A stretch of 64,000 nt of DNA. Source: Pseudomonas sp. BGI-2 (GTDB lineage: Bacteria; Pseudomonadota; Gammaproteobacteria; Pseudomonadales; Pseudomonadaceae). Positions 8,186 to 16,696 of this stretch are shown here, in pieces; within the stretch, counting starts at the first letter, position 1; the number at the start of each line of letters is the position of its first letter. The DNA lies in NCBI RefSeq assembly GCF_004310295.1, contig NZ_SISB01000028.1, positions 26,274 through 90,273 of the forward strand, given 5' to 3'. The translations under genes were made by a program, and so were the position numbers. A model generated the notes under the pieces. The model worked only from the letters and a program-made list of their open reading frames with translations. It had not been told where the DNA came from and made no database searches.

Positions 8186-9484
8186 TTAATGTAGCTTCAA
8201 CCGCGGCTCAGTCCCGCGCCCGATCTTGCTGCCCAGCATCAGCATCGCCGTGCGAAACGCGCCATACAGCGCCACCTGGTGCATGCGATACAGCGACACG
8301 TAAAACATCCGCGCCAGCCAGCCCTCAAGCATCACGCTACCCGTCAGGTTGCCCATCAAGTTACCCACAGCCGAAAAACGCGACAGCGAGATCAGCGAGC
8401 CGTAGTCGGTGTATTTGTACTCCGGCAAGGTCTTGCCTTCGATCCGCAGTTTCAGCGATTTGGCCAGCAATGAAGCCTGCTGATGCGCCGCCTGCGCACG
8501 CGGCGGTACGTTGCGATCGGTGCCCGGTTGCGGGCAGGCCGCGCAGTCACCGAAGGCGAAGATGTTCTCGTCGCGGGTGGTTTGCAGGGTCGGCAGCACT
8601 TGCAGCTGGTTGATGCGGCTGGTTTCCAGGCCATCGATGTCCTTGAGGAAACCCGGTGCACGAATGCCGGCGGCCCAGACTTTCAGGCTCGCGTTGATCA
8701 CTTTGCCGTCGGCGGTGATCAAGCTGTCGGCGGTCACTTCGCTGACCGCTGCATTGGTCATCACATTGACCCCGAGTTTCTCCAGGGTTTTATGCACAGG
8801 CCCGCCGATGCGTTCCGGCAGGGCTGGCAGCACCCGTGGTCCGGCTTCGATCAGGGTGATGTGCATGTTCTCCGGTTTGATCCGGTCAAGACCATAGGCC
8901 GCCAGCTCGTGTGCGGCGTTGTGCAGCTCTGCGGCCAGCTCAACCCCGGTGGCACCCGCGCCAACGATGGCGACGCTGATCTGCTCGACCTTGTCGGTCT
9001 GTCCGGCATGGGCGCGCAAGTAGTGATTGAGCAGTTGCTGATGGAAACGCTCAGCCTGCTTGCGCGTGTCGAGGAACAGGCAATGCTGCGCCGCGCCTTG
9101 AGTGCCGAAATCATTGGTGGTGCTGCCGACGGCAATCACCAGCGAGTCGTAAGCCACTTCACGCGCCGGGACCAGTTCCAGGCCGGCTTCGTCGTAGGTG
9201 GCGGCCAGCTGGATTTTCTTCTGTGTGCGATCGAGCCCGCTCATGCGCCCCAGCTGGAACTCGAAGTGGTTCCATTTCGCCTGGGCAACATAATTGAGTT
9301 CGTCTTCGGAAGAGTTCAGCGACCCGGCCGCCACTTCGTGCAACAACGGCTTCCAGATATGGGTCAGGTTCGCGTCGACCAGCATCACACTGGCTGTGCC
9401 ACGTTTGCCCAGAGTCTTACCCAGACGGGTAGCCAACTCCAGACCGCCGGCGCCGCCGCCAACGATGACAATACGATGAGTCAT
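8186..9484 (-). CDS. ndh: Type II NADH:quinone oxidoreductase
   Basis: Ndh is a single-subunit, non-proton-pumping NADH dehydrogenase on the inner face of the cytoplasmic membrane that passes electrons to ubiquinone. The 432-residue protein shows the FAD-binding Rossmann motif IVGGGAGGLELA near residue 6 and the NADH-binding motif IVGAGATGVELA near residue 170. The second FAD motif FAFGDCAA lies near residue 315. The start is set at MTHRIVIVGGG, directly before the Rossmann strand; a 12-residue longer reading is possible but unlikely. The small DUF3094 membrane protein lies just upstream on the same strand. Confidence 0.95.
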   Translation of the reverse strand: MTHRIVIVGGGAGGLELATRLGKTLGKRGTASVMLVDANLTHIWKPLLHEVAAGSLNSSEDELNYVAQAKWNHFEFQLGRMSGLDRTQKKIQLAATYDEAGLELVPAREVAYDSLVIAVGSTTNDFGTQGAAQHCLFLDTRKQAERFHQQLLNHYLRAHAGQTDKVEQISVAIVGAGATGVELAAELHNAAHELAAYGLDRIKPENMHITLIEAGPRVLPALPERIGGPVHKTLEKLGVNVMTNAAVSEVTADSLITADGKVINASLKVWAAGIRAPGFLKDIDGLETSRINQLQVLPTLQTTRDENIFAFGDCAACPQPGTDRNVPPRAQAAHQQASLLAKSLKLRIEGKTLPEYKYTDYGSLISLSRFSAVGNLMGNLTGSVMLEGWLARMFYVSLYRMHQVALYGAFRTAMLMLGSKIGRGTEPRLKLH

Positions 9485-9544
9485 AGGGATATCTCGCAAG
9501 GCTAAAAGAAATCGGTGCAATTACCCGAGCGAGCGCGATGCAGC

Positions 9545-9718
9545 TCATAGCGTCAGGTAACTGATAAAGCGGCTCAACAGGCCTAAACCAATGGTCACTG
9601 CCAACACCACCACCAGGAGCATCCACGGCCGGAAAGGCCGGCGCTCGACTCGGTGCTGGGACAGGTGCAGGTACTCTTCGACATGCTTCTGGTCGTCGGG
9701 GTTCAGGCGGCTGGTCAT
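9545..9718 (-). CDS. Small membrane protein of the DUF3094 family
   Basis: The 57-residue product MTSRLNPDDQKHVEEYL... has a short charged N-terminus and one membrane helix (WMLLVVVLAVTIGLGLLSRFI). It matches the DUF3094 family, usually found beside ndh in Pseudomonas. The function is unknown. The start at MTSRLN is preferred over a longer reading that would add 25 atypical residues. Confidence 0.82.
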   Translation of the reverse strand: MTSRLNPDDQKHVEEYLHLSQHRVERRPFRPWMLLVVVLAVTIGLGLLSRFISYLTL

Positions 9719-9770
9719 ATTGGGCCTCGTCAGGTAGACGTTGCTGAATGTGTAGAAGCTACAGGCTGAT

Positions 9771-10298
9771 TTAACGAACGTTGAACGGAGCATAGCCGCT
9801 GGCTGGAACAGGCTCGACGCTCACCGGATCGTCCAGGCGAATGATTCCACCTTGTAACACTCGTGCAGTGATTCCGCCATGTCCGCGAACGGCCTGAAAC
9901 GTCCCGGCGCCGAGGTTCTTCTGAAGGCGTGCGCACGGCTGGCACCAGCCGGTGGTTTCGAAAATCGCCTGGCCGATGCGGAAACGACGACCCTTGAGGC
10001 TGAACAGGTTGATACCGCTGATAACGAGGTTGCGCCGCAAATCATTAGGCAAGACCGGTTTGTCGTCGGCACGGCCCATCAGTGAACTGATCACCGCTAG
10101 ATGCTCCCACTGAATCAACGTCACCTGCCGCGCATTACGTACACCGGGGCGGGCTCGATCGCCGGTCAGGCCGGCTTCAAGTCGCGCCTCCACGGCGTCA
10201 AGTTCGATCATCGGCACGTGAGGTTCCGGGCGCACGCCGATCCAGCGCACGCGGCCCATTTGCGGAACTTCGGCGATTAATTCTTGCAACGGGCTCAC
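9771..10298 (-). CDS. MOSC domain-containing protein
   Basis: This 175-residue protein is a single MOSC domain (molybdenum cofactor sulfurase C-terminal). The conserved cysteine region reads GWCQPCARL near residue 120. Family members such as YiiM bind molybdenum cofactor or handle N-hydroxylated substrates; the exact role here is unknown. Its start overlaps the stop of the upstream DUF1780 gene by four bases, so the two form a coupled pair. Confidence 0.88.
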   Translation of the reverse strand: MSPLQELIAEVPQMGRVRWIGVRPEPHVPMIELDAVEARLEAGLTGDRARPGVRNARQVTLIQWEHLAVISSLMGRADDKPVLPNDLRRNLVISGINLFSLKGRRFRIGQAIFETTGWCQPCARLQKNLGAGTFQAVRGHGGITARVLQGGIIRLDDPVSVEPVPASGYAPFNVR

Positions 10299-10921
10299 AG
10301 GCTGATCCCGACGTCGAAGACGATGCTGCGGCCGAGGTTATTGCGCAGGAAATCCGGGGCGTCCGGGTGGGCGAACAGCACACGGGCGAACGTCGGGCCG
10401 ACCAGCGACAGCGAACGCCAGCCCTGGCGCAGGTATTCGGTCGGCGGTGGGAAATGGCTGTTGAGGTCCAGCACTTCGCGCTTGAGGCTGGCGAAGGCGA
10501 TGATGTCCAGCTCCCCCAGGTCCATGCCGCGTTCTTTGTAGTTGTGGGCTTTTTTGCGCAAGGTCGGCGCCAGTCTCAGCAGAAACTCATTGGCCGGAAT
10601 GCGCCGGGGCTTGGCCTCGCGACGCACGAGCTGGCTCAGGGAAAACGCGCTGCGCCGGCGTTGCAGCTCATCGCGCCATTCGTCGTTGAGGCGCCGGCCT
10701 TCGTCGAGGACGAAGAACACCTCGAAACTGGCGTCCCGAAACAGCACGTCCGGCGGTTCCCCGGCGGGGGCGAATTCGTCGGCGCGATAGGGAATGTTCA
10801 GGCCTTGCAGCAGGCGCTGGCAGACCCAACGCTCACGCTCCCATTTGCGGGCATTGGACAGGAACGCGTTGGCTTGCTCGGCCGCGATGGTCAGCAGGCG
10901 TAAATAATCTGAGTCATCCAT
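10295..10921 (-). CDS. DUF1780 family protein
   Basis: The 208-residue soluble protein (MDDSDYLRLLTIAAEQANAF...) matches the DUF1780 family of Pseudomonas and relatives, whose biochemical role I do not know. It has charged N-terminal helices and a mixed C-terminal half, with no signal peptide or membrane helix. The start at MDDSDYL is chosen over an ATG eleven codons earlier; neither has a strong ribosome site. It is coupled to the MOSC gene by a four-base overlap. Confidence 0.82.
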   Translation of the reverse strand: MDDSDYLRLLTIAAEQANAFLSNARKWERERWVCQRLLQGLNIPYRADEFAPAGEPPDVLFRDASFEVFFVLDEGRRLNDEWRDELQRRRSAFSLSQLVRREAKPRRIPANEFLLRLAPTLRKKAHNYKERGMDLGELDIIAFASLKREVLDLNSHFPPPTEYLRQGWRSLSLVGPTFARVLFAHPDAPDFLRNNLGRSIVFDVGISL

Positions 10922-11045
10922 AGGCCCAAGCTTAGCGTTCAAATGCGATCGCAAAGAAGTCAGTTTATCGGAGAAGGTCAGATCTGCCGGATCTGCGGTG
11001 CGTTATCACCGCGACAATCCTCATCCCTCGCCCGGTTCAGGGCAA

Positions 11046-11081
11046 CGCACAAAACGGATAGCGATCTGCGCAAAGCGGATA
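11046..11081 (+). promoter_or_regulatory. BenR/XylS-type tandem operator upstream of benK
   Basis: Two direct repeats, CGCACAAAACGGATA and TGCGCAAAGCGGATA, are spaced 21 bases start to start. Both fit the XylS/BenR half-site TGCA-N6-GGNTA. A later segment, CTACCCTCGGCT, resembles the -10 area of the Pm promoter. The site lies 92 bases before the benK ATG. Confidence 0.75.
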
Positions 11082-11146
11082 TTGCCCCGTGCCTGGCGCC
11101 TCTACCCTCGGCTGTACGGACGTTCGCCGCATTACCGACGTTCTAG

Positions 11147-11168
11147 AAAAACAACAACAAGAGATAAA
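11147..11168 (+). promoter_or_regulatory. Hfq/Crc-type A-rich motif at the benK ribosome site
   Basis: ACAACAACAAGAGATAA, preceded by four A, contains several overlapping AANAANAA (CA) motifs and covers the ribosome binding region of benK. Such motifs are where Hfq-Crc blocks translation in Pseudomonas. Confidence 0.6.
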
Positions 11169-11172
11169 TGCC

Positions 11173-12537
11173 ATGCGCAAGATTGACGTACATGAGGTTA
11201 TCGACAACGCACGATTCAACCGCTTCCACTGGAGGGTGCTGTTCTGGTGTGCCCTGATCATCATCTTCGACGGTTACGATTTGGTGATCTACGGCGTGGT
11301 GTTGCCGATGCTGATGAAAGAGTGGGGGCTCAGTCCCTTGCAAGCGGGCGCACTGGGCAGTTATGCACTGTTCGGCATGATGTTCGGGGCGCTGTTTTTC
11401 GGTCCGTTGTCGGACAAGATCGGCCGCAAAAAAGCCATCACGATCTGCGTGATGCTGTTCAGCGGTTTCACCGTGCTCAATGGTTTTGCCCGTAACCCCA
11501 CCGAGTTTGGCCTCTGCCGGTTCATTGCCGGTCTTGGCATTGGCGGGGTGATGCCTAATGTCGTGGCGCTGATGAACGAGTACGCACCGAAGAAAATCCG
11601 CAGCACGCTGGTGGCGATCATGTTCAGCGGCTACTCGGTGGGCGGCATGCTCTCGGCGGGGCTCGGTATCGTGCTGATCCCGAGTTTTGGCTGGCAATCG
11701 GTGTTTTATGTGGCGGTGCTGCCGTTGCTGTTGTTGCCGTTGATCATGTACTTCCTGCCCGAGTCGGTGGGTTTCATGCTGCGTCAGGGACGCAATGAAG
11801 AGGCGCGCAACATTCTGGAACGGATTGATCCGGCTTACGTCGCACACGCCAGCGATCAGTTGCACATGAGCGAAGTGAAGGGCACTGGCACCCCGGTGCT
11901 GCAACTGTTCCGCGAGGGGCGTGCGCTGCGCACGCTGATGCTGTGGCTGGCGTTCTTCTGCTGCCTGCTGATGGTCTACGCCTTGAGTTCCTGGCTGCCA
12001 AAACTGATGGCCAACGCCGGTTACAGCCTGGGCTCGAGTTTGTCGTTCCTGCTGGTGCTCAACTTCGGTGCCATTTTCGGCGCAGTCGGCGGCGGTGTGC
12101 TGGGGGACAAACTCAATCTGCCGCGGGTGTTGGCGGTGTTCTTCGCCGGTGCCGCCGTATCGATCACCTTGCTGGGGTTCAACAGCCCGATGCCGCTGTT
12201 GTACCTGCTGATCGCCATTGCCGGGGCCACCACCATCGGCTCGCAGATCCTGTTGTACGCCTGCGCCGCGCAGTTCTACTCCATGACCATTCGCTCCACC
12301 GGTTTGGGCTGGGCGTCGGGCATCGGGCGCAACGGCGCCATTGTCGGTCCGCTGCTGGGTGGTGCGTTGCTGGGGATCAGCCTGCCGCTGCAACTTAATT
12401 TCATGGCGTTTGCCTTGCCCGGTGCGGTGGCCGCGATTGCCATGACCGTGTTCGCCATCAGCAGTCGGCGCAGTGCAAAACATAAATTACCGGGCTTGCA
12501 CGGATCGCCTGGCGGGGCTGTCGGCGACATTTCATGA
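11173..12537 (+). CDS. benK: Benzoate MFS transporter (aromatic acid:H+ symporter) BenK
   Basis: The 454-residue inner-membrane protein has twelve predicted helices of the AAHS branch of the major facilitator superfamily. Family signatures are DGYDLVIYGVVLP in helix 1 and GPLSDKIGRKK in the helix 2-3 loop. The N-terminus MRKIDVHEVIDNARFNRFHW is characteristic of Pseudomonas BenK, which sets the start; an upstream ATG would add 28 residues. It would import benzoate with protons. Its TGA overlaps the benE ATG. BenR-type boxes and an Hfq/Crc motif lie upstream. The benABCD genes are not nearby. Confidence 0.9.
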   Translation: MRKIDVHEVIDNARFNRFHWRVLFWCALIIIFDGYDLVIYGVVLPMLMKEWGLSPLQAGALGSYALFGMMFGALFFGPLSDKIGRKKAITICVMLFSGFTVLNGFARNPTEFGLCRFIAGLGIGGVMPNVVALMNEYAPKKIRSTLVAIMFSGYSVGGMLSAGLGIVLIPSFGWQSVFYVAVLPLLLLPLIMYFLPESVGFMLRQGRNEEARNILERIDPAYVAHASDQLHMSEVKGTGTPVLQLFREGRALRTLMLWLAFFCCLLMVYALSSWLPKLMANAGYSLGSSLSFLLVLNFGAIFGAVGGGVLGDKLNLPRVLAVFFAGAAVSITLLGFNSPMPLLYLLIAIAGATTIGSQILLYACAAQFYSMTIRSTGLGWASGIGRNGAIVGPLLGGALLGISLPLQLNFMAFALPGAVAAIAMTVFAISSRRSAKHKLPGLHGSPGGAVGDIS

Positions 12538-13754
12538 AAACGTTATTCCAGGACTTTTCCCTGTCTGCGGCAGTCGCCGGATTTATCGCCACGGTGATTT
12601 CCTACGCAGGCCCATTGGTAATCATCTTTCAGGCCGCCGAGACCGCGCACCTCTCGCGGGAGGTGTTGTCGTCCTGGGTCTGGGCGATCTCCATCGGCAG
12701 CGCTGTGCTCGGCATCGGTCTGAGCCTGCGTTACCGCGTCCCGGTGATCATCGCTTGGTCTGCGCCGGGTTCGGCGTTGCTGGTGGCGCTGTTTCCGGGA
12801 ATCTCCATGCCGGAGGCGGTGGGTGCTTATCTGGTCAGCAGCCTGATTATCTTTCTGATCGGGGTATCGGGGGCCTTTGACCGGATCATCAGCAAACTGC
12901 CCGCGGCCATTGCGGCGGCGATGCTGGCGGGAATTCTGTTCAGCTTCGGCACCGGGTTATTCGTCTCGTTGCAGGGCAAGCCGCTGCTGGTGCTGGCGAT
13001 GTTCGCCACGTACCTGATCTGCAAGCGGCTGATGCCGCGTTATGCGGTGCTGATGGTGTTGCTGGTGGGCTGCTCCATCGCCTTTCTCACCGGTGATTTG
13101 CACCGCGAAGCGCTGGTGATCGGCTTGGCCACGCCGGTGTGGATCACACCCGTGTTCAGCTTGAGCGCGACACTGAACATCGCCTTGCCGCTGGTGATGG
13201 TGGCGCTGACCGGCCAGTTTGTTCCCGGCATGGCGGTGCTGCGTGCCAGCGGATATCAAACGCCGGCCAGCCCGATCATCGCCAGCAGCGCATTGGGCAC
13301 GGCGCTGTTGGCTCCGTTTGGTTGTCACGGGCTGAACCTGGCGGCAATCACCGCGGCGATTTGTACCGGGTGCGAAGACCATGAAGATTCCGGCAAACGC
13401 TATGTGGGCGGGGTGGTGGGCGGGCTGTGTTACCTGGTGCTGGGGATCTTCGGCGCCACCCCGGTTTCACTGTTTTCGGCGTTCCCTAAAGAACTGATTG
13501 CCGCCCTGGCCGGGCTGGCGCTGTTCGCCGCGATTGCCGGGGCGTTAGCCGGCGCAATGGCTGTGCCGAGTGATCGCGAAGCCGCGTTGGTGACCTTTCT
13601 GGCCACCGCATCGGGCATGTCGTTGTTTGGTTTGTCCGCCGCTTTTTGGGGGCTGATTTTCGGCATGGTCACCCACGTGTTGTTAAACGCCCGTCGTCCC
13701 GTTCCTCGCAGCGAATCCGCTGCGGCTGAAGCACTTCAACCTGTCGATCAATAA
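12534..13754 (+). CDS. benE: Benzoate:H+ symporter BenE
   Basis: The 406-residue membrane protein belongs to the BenE family of benzoate/H+ symporters (NCS2-like fold). It is hydrophobic throughout, and the conserved segments FGCHGLNLAAITAAICTG near residue 262 and LSLRYRVPVIIAWSAPGSA near residue 63 are visible. It is read in a four-base ATGA overlap after benK, so uptake genes are coupled. It provides a second inner-membrane route for benzoate; in P. putida, benK, benE and benF occur in one cluster with the catabolic genes. Confidence 0.9.
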   Translation: MKTLFQDFSLSAAVAGFIATVISYAGPLVIIFQAAETAHLSREVLSSWVWAISIGSAVLGIGLSLRYRVPVIIAWSAPGSALLVALFPGISMPEAVGAYLVSSLIIFLIGVSGAFDRIISKLPAAIAAAMLAGILFSFGTGLFVSLQGKPLLVLAMFATYLICKRLMPRYAVLMVLLVGCSIAFLTGDLHREALVIGLATPVWITPVFSLSATLNIALPLVMVALTGQFVPGMAVLRASGYQTPASPIIASSALGTALLAPFGCHGLNLAAITAAICTGCEDHEDSGKRYVGGVVGGLCYLVLGIFGATPVSLFSAFPKELIAALAGLALFAAIAGALAGAMAVPSDREAALVTFLATASGMSLFGLSAAFWGLIFGMVTHVLLNARRPVPRSESAAAEALQPVDQ

Positions 13755-13768
13755 AAACAAGAGAAAAC
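13750..13768 (+). promoter_or_regulatory. Hfq/Crc-type A-rich motif at the benF ribosome site
   Basis: AATAAAAACAAGAGAAAA contains AANAANAA repeats directly before the benF start codon and overlaps the end of benE. Confidence 0.55.
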
Positions 13769-13771
13769 ACG

Positions 13772-15040
13772 ATGAAACAGATTCTTCCAACAACCGGTTC
13801 AGTGTTGTCCATGGCTGTCGTCTCGAGTTTCTCCGCCGGTGTGATAGCGGCCGAGGGCGGCTTCATCGAAGACACCACGGCTACTTTGCAAGCGCGCAAT
13901 TACTACTTCAGCCGGGACTTTTCCGACATCGTCGGCGCTAACAAACAGTCGAAGGCTGAAGAGTGGGCACAGGGCTTCATTCTCAACGTCAAATCCGGTT
14001 ACACCCAAGGGCCCGTCGGTTTTGGCGTGGATGTCATCGGCCTGCTCGGCCTCAAACTCGACAGCAGCCCGGACCGGGTCAATACCGGATTGCTGCCGGT
14101 GCAGGATGACGGGCGCGCGGCGAATGATTACAGCCGACTGGAGGGCGCGTTGAAGGTGCGTTACTCCAAAACCGAACTGAAGGTGGGTGAGCTGCAACCC
14201 AATCTGCCGGTACTGGCTTTCAGCGATATCCGGCTGCTGCCGCCCAGCTATCAGGGCGCAAGCGTCAGCTCGAACGAGATCAATGGCCTGACGGTGCAGG
14301 GCGGTCACTTGAGTTCGACCAGCCTGCGCAACGAGGCCGGCGACGAAAAGATGCAAGCGATGCTCGGTCATGTGCCGCAGCGTCAGGTCAGCAGTGATGG
14401 CTTCAACTTTGCCGGCGCCGATTACGCGTTCAACGCTAAACGCAGCTCGGTCAGCGCCTGGTTCGGGCAACTGGAAGATATCTACAACCAACGCTTTCTC
14501 GGCCTCAAGCACAGCCAGCCGCTGGGCAACTGGACCCTGGGCGCCAACCTTGGTTATTACGATTCGCGCGAAGACGGCAAAAAGTTGCTGGGCAACATCG
14601 ACAACCAGGCGTTCTTCTCCTTGCTGTCGGCCAAGCGCGGCGGCCACACGTTTTATCTCGGCTATCAGGGCATGTTCGGCGACAGCGCCTTCCCGCGAGT
14701 CTTTGCCAACATCTCACCGCTGGGCAACGAGGTGCCGACCTACGAGTTTGCCTACACCGACGAGCGTTCCTGGCAGGCCCGTTACGACTACGATTTCGCC
14801 GCCCTCGGCCTGCCGGGACTGACCAGCACCGTGCGCTACATCAGCGGGAGCAATGTCGACACCGGCCAAGGGTTCGAGGGCAAGGACCGCGAGCGTGATC
14901 TCGATCTCGGCTATGTGCTGCAGAGTGGCAGCCTCAAAGGCCTCGGGATTCGCGTGCGCAACGTGATGGCGCGCTCCAACTACCGCAGCGATATCGACGA
15001 GAACCGTCTGATCCTCAGCTATACGTGGACGCTGCTATGA
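13772..15040 (+). CDS. benF: OprD-family outer-membrane porin, BenF-like
   Basis: The 422-residue product has a signal peptide ending around SAGVIAA-EGG and then the OprD/Occ N-terminal signature (GFIEDTTATLQARNYYFSRDF). Alternating amphipathic strands follow, down to a C-terminal ...ILSYTWTLL, consistent with an 18-strand barrel; the last residue is Leu, not the more common Phe. Members of this branch (OpdK, BenF) take up aromatic carboxylates. Its place 17 bases after benE supports benzoate as the substrate, which is inference from context. Confidence 0.85.
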   Translation: MKQILPTTGSVLSMAVVSSFSAGVIAAEGGFIEDTTATLQARNYYFSRDFSDIVGANKQSKAEEWAQGFILNVKSGYTQGPVGFGVDVIGLLGLKLDSSPDRVNTGLLPVQDDGRAANDYSRLEGALKVRYSKTELKVGELQPNLPVLAFSDIRLLPPSYQGASVSSNEINGLTVQGGHLSSTSLRNEAGDEKMQAMLGHVPQRQVSSDGFNFAGADYAFNAKRSSVSAWFGQLEDIYNQRFLGLKHSQPLGNWTLGANLGYYDSREDGKKLLGNIDNQAFFSLLSAKRGGHTFYLGYQGMFGDSAFPRVFANISPLGNEVPTYEFAYTDERSWQARYDYDFAALGLPGLTSTVRYISGSNVDTGQGFEGKDRERDLDLGYVLQSGSLKGLGIRVRNVMARSNYRSDIDENRLILSYTWTLL

Positions 15041-15048
15041 AGTGCAGA

Positions 15049-15291
15049 TCACAGGCTGCTGACGCAGTTACCCATCACTTGATACGTCACGCGGTGAGTC
15101 TGGCCCTGATGATCGATGTAGACCATGGTCGCTGGCACGACGTCGCAGGCGGTGGCGGTGTCTGTCACTGAAACCACTTCGGCGATGTCCAGCGGCTGTG
15201 CCGGGTTGTAGCGGGTGGCCGCTGGCTCGTTGTCGGCGGCCATGGCCGAGGTGGCGACAACGGTCAGAAACAGGCTGATCAAGGTTCTCAT
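15049..15291 (-). CDS. Small secreted DUF2790 protein
   Basis: The 80-residue product has a signal peptide (MRTLISLFLTVVATSAMA) and a short domain with two cysteines (TACDVV and GNCVSSL) that matches DUF2790. Such proteins are common and multi-copy in Pseudomonas; their function is unknown. It is convergent with benF, eight bases apart, with no obvious terminator between. The two cysteines may form a disulfide in the periplasm. Confidence 0.82.
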   Translation of the reverse strand: MRTLISLFLTVVATSAMAADNEPAATRYNPAQPLDIAEVVSVTDTATACDVVPATMVYIDHQGQTHRVTYQVMGNCVSSL

Positions 15292-15418
15292 TTTTGTGGG
15301 CTCGGTGTTGATTCTGATGTTTTGAAGTTTAGTCTTTGCCCGCGCCCGATAAAGAGGCCAGCTCCTGATTCAGCCTTACGAAAAACGTAGCAATCGCCGC
15401 CTCTTTTTGATCGGGGGG

Positions 15419-15622
15419 CATATCCGTTTCAGCGGTAACGGCCGCTTAGGGTTCCGCCCTGACGGCGGGTCACTTGGAAATACGGAATGCCGCCCAACCC
15501 CAAGTAACCAAGGGCTCTTGCCCCTTTCGTTCGGCCCTGAGCCTAGGCGAGGCACCGAATGGAGGGGCAGAAGCGCTTTGGTTACTTTACCGCCAGCAGC
15601 CGTTACCGCAGAAATGGATATG
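15419..15622. repeat. 204-bp terminal-inverted-repeat element
   Basis: The left end CATATCCGTTTCAGCGGTAA and the complement of the right end (CATATCCATTTCTGCGGTAA) match for about 28 bases with three differences. Inside, AAGTAACCAA and TTGGTTACTT also pair, as do short blocks around GCCTAGGC. I recognise these blocks from repeats common in Pseudomonas intergenic DNA. It encodes nothing convincing and fills most of the 433-base interval between the DUF2790 gene and the next gene. Confidence 0.78.
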
Positions 15623-15724
15623 TACCCAACCAGGGAGCCCCCCCCGAAGTCGAAGCGCATCCAAAGCCCGGTGTAGACTGAGAACTTGTCCTCTTTCGAC
15701 CAAGACAAAGGAGTGCGCCTCACC

Positions 15725-16414
15725 ATGATCGGCGCCGAGTTACTGTCACCTGAAACCCTCACGGCGGGCTGGTTGATCTACGTCCCGGTGCTGATCTGGG
15801 CGGTTGCGCGAGCACCGTGGGTCGAACTGTTCAGCGACAGGCGCCGCCAGCATCTGCTGTTCGGCACGGTGTTCGCGCTGTTCATGCTCTGGCTGGTGCG
15901 ACGCGACTTCGATACCGGCGTGTCCTACCACTTTATCGGCATGACCGCCGTGACCCTGTTGCTCGACTGGCCGCTGGCAATTGTCGGCGGGCTGGTCGCG
16001 CAAGCGGGATTGGTAGCGCTCGGGCGCCAGGATCTGCTGGCGATGGGGGTCAACGGCGCGCTGTTCATTCTGCTGCCGGTGCTGGTCACCGAGTGCTGCG
16101 CGATCCTGGTGGAGCGAGCGCAGCCGCGTAATCCCTTCGTGTACATCTTTGTTTCCGGTTTCTTTGCCGCTGCCCTCTCGGCGTTGTTCTGCCTGGTGTT
16201 GGCGCTGACGTTGCTCTGGTTTGACGAACGTTTTGCCATGCCCTATTGGCTTGAGGATTTTGTCGGTTATCTGTGGCTGATCATTTTTCCGGAGGCTTTC
16301 ATCAACGGAATGATTGTCAGCGCGCTGGTGGTGTTCAGTCCGGAATGGCTGGAGACCTTTAATCGCACACGCTACCTTTCAGCGCCCTGGAAAGACGACG
16401 ATCCCAACTCTTGA
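15725..16414 (+). CDS. CbiM-like energy-coupling factor permease (probable)
   Basis: The 229-residue product is an integral membrane protein with about six to seven hydrophobic segments (for example WLIYVPVLIWAVA, HLLFGTVFALFMLWLV, ALFILLPVLVTECCAIL). It resembles Pseudomonas proteins assigned to the CbiM family of cobalt/nickel ECF transport components. The classical metal-binding N-terminus of CbiM (MHIPDG) is missing and no ECF ATPase is adjacent, so cobalt uptake is doubtful. The start at MIGAELL is preferred to an ATG 13 codons earlier. Confidence 0.7.
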   Translation: MIGAELLSPETLTAGWLIYVPVLIWAVARAPWVELFSDRRRQHLLFGTVFALFMLWLVRRDFDTGVSYHFIGMTAVTLLLDWPLAIVGGLVAQAGLVALGRQDLLAMGVNGALFILLPVLVTECCAILVERAQPRNPFVYIFVSGFFAAALSALFCLVLALTLLWFDERFAMPYWLEDFVGYLWLIIFPEAFINGMIVSALVVFSPEWLETFNRTRYLSAPWKDDDPNS

Positions 16415-16477
16415 TCCACGTCAAATGCAAAAGCCGCTCACGAATCCATGCTCCGCAAAACCTTCAGGAGCATCGAG

Positions 16478-16693
16478 ATGAGTGTCTACGAATGGGCAAG
16501 GCAGGAGTTGCGTCAGAGTCTGGATGGCGCGCAGGAAGTGGGGTTTGATCCGGGATTGAGCTTGCGCGCCTTGCTCAGTGCAGTGGTGCAGCAGAGCAAG
16601 GCCGTGCGCAGTGCCGAAGACCTGGCCGACGAGTTGCGTTTTCTTGCGGAAAACCTCGATGAAGGCCAGGACTACGGCTTTATGCGGCCCTGA
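16478..16693 (+). CDS. Conserved hypothetical small protein
   Basis: The 71-residue acidic protein (MSVYEWARQELRQSLDGA...GQDYGFMRP) has no signal or membrane segment and appears mainly helical. AGGAG lies eight bases before the ATG, which sets this start. It is convergent with yacG, three bases apart. I know it only as a conserved Pseudomonas protein found beside yacG-coaE; no function can be given. Confidence 0.75.
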   Translation: MSVYEWARQELRQSLDGAQEVGFDPGLSLRALLSAVVQQSKAVRSAEDLADELRFLAENLDEGQDYGFMRP

Positions 16694-16696
16694 GGG

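Noticed and set aside
8483..9505. Plus-strand frame of 340 codons opposite ndh
   Set aside because: It mirrors ndh codon bias and has no domain of its own.
15376..15762. Reading frames within and around the 204-base repeat
   Set aside because: They consist mainly of repeat DNA, and the same inverted arms appear in both directions.
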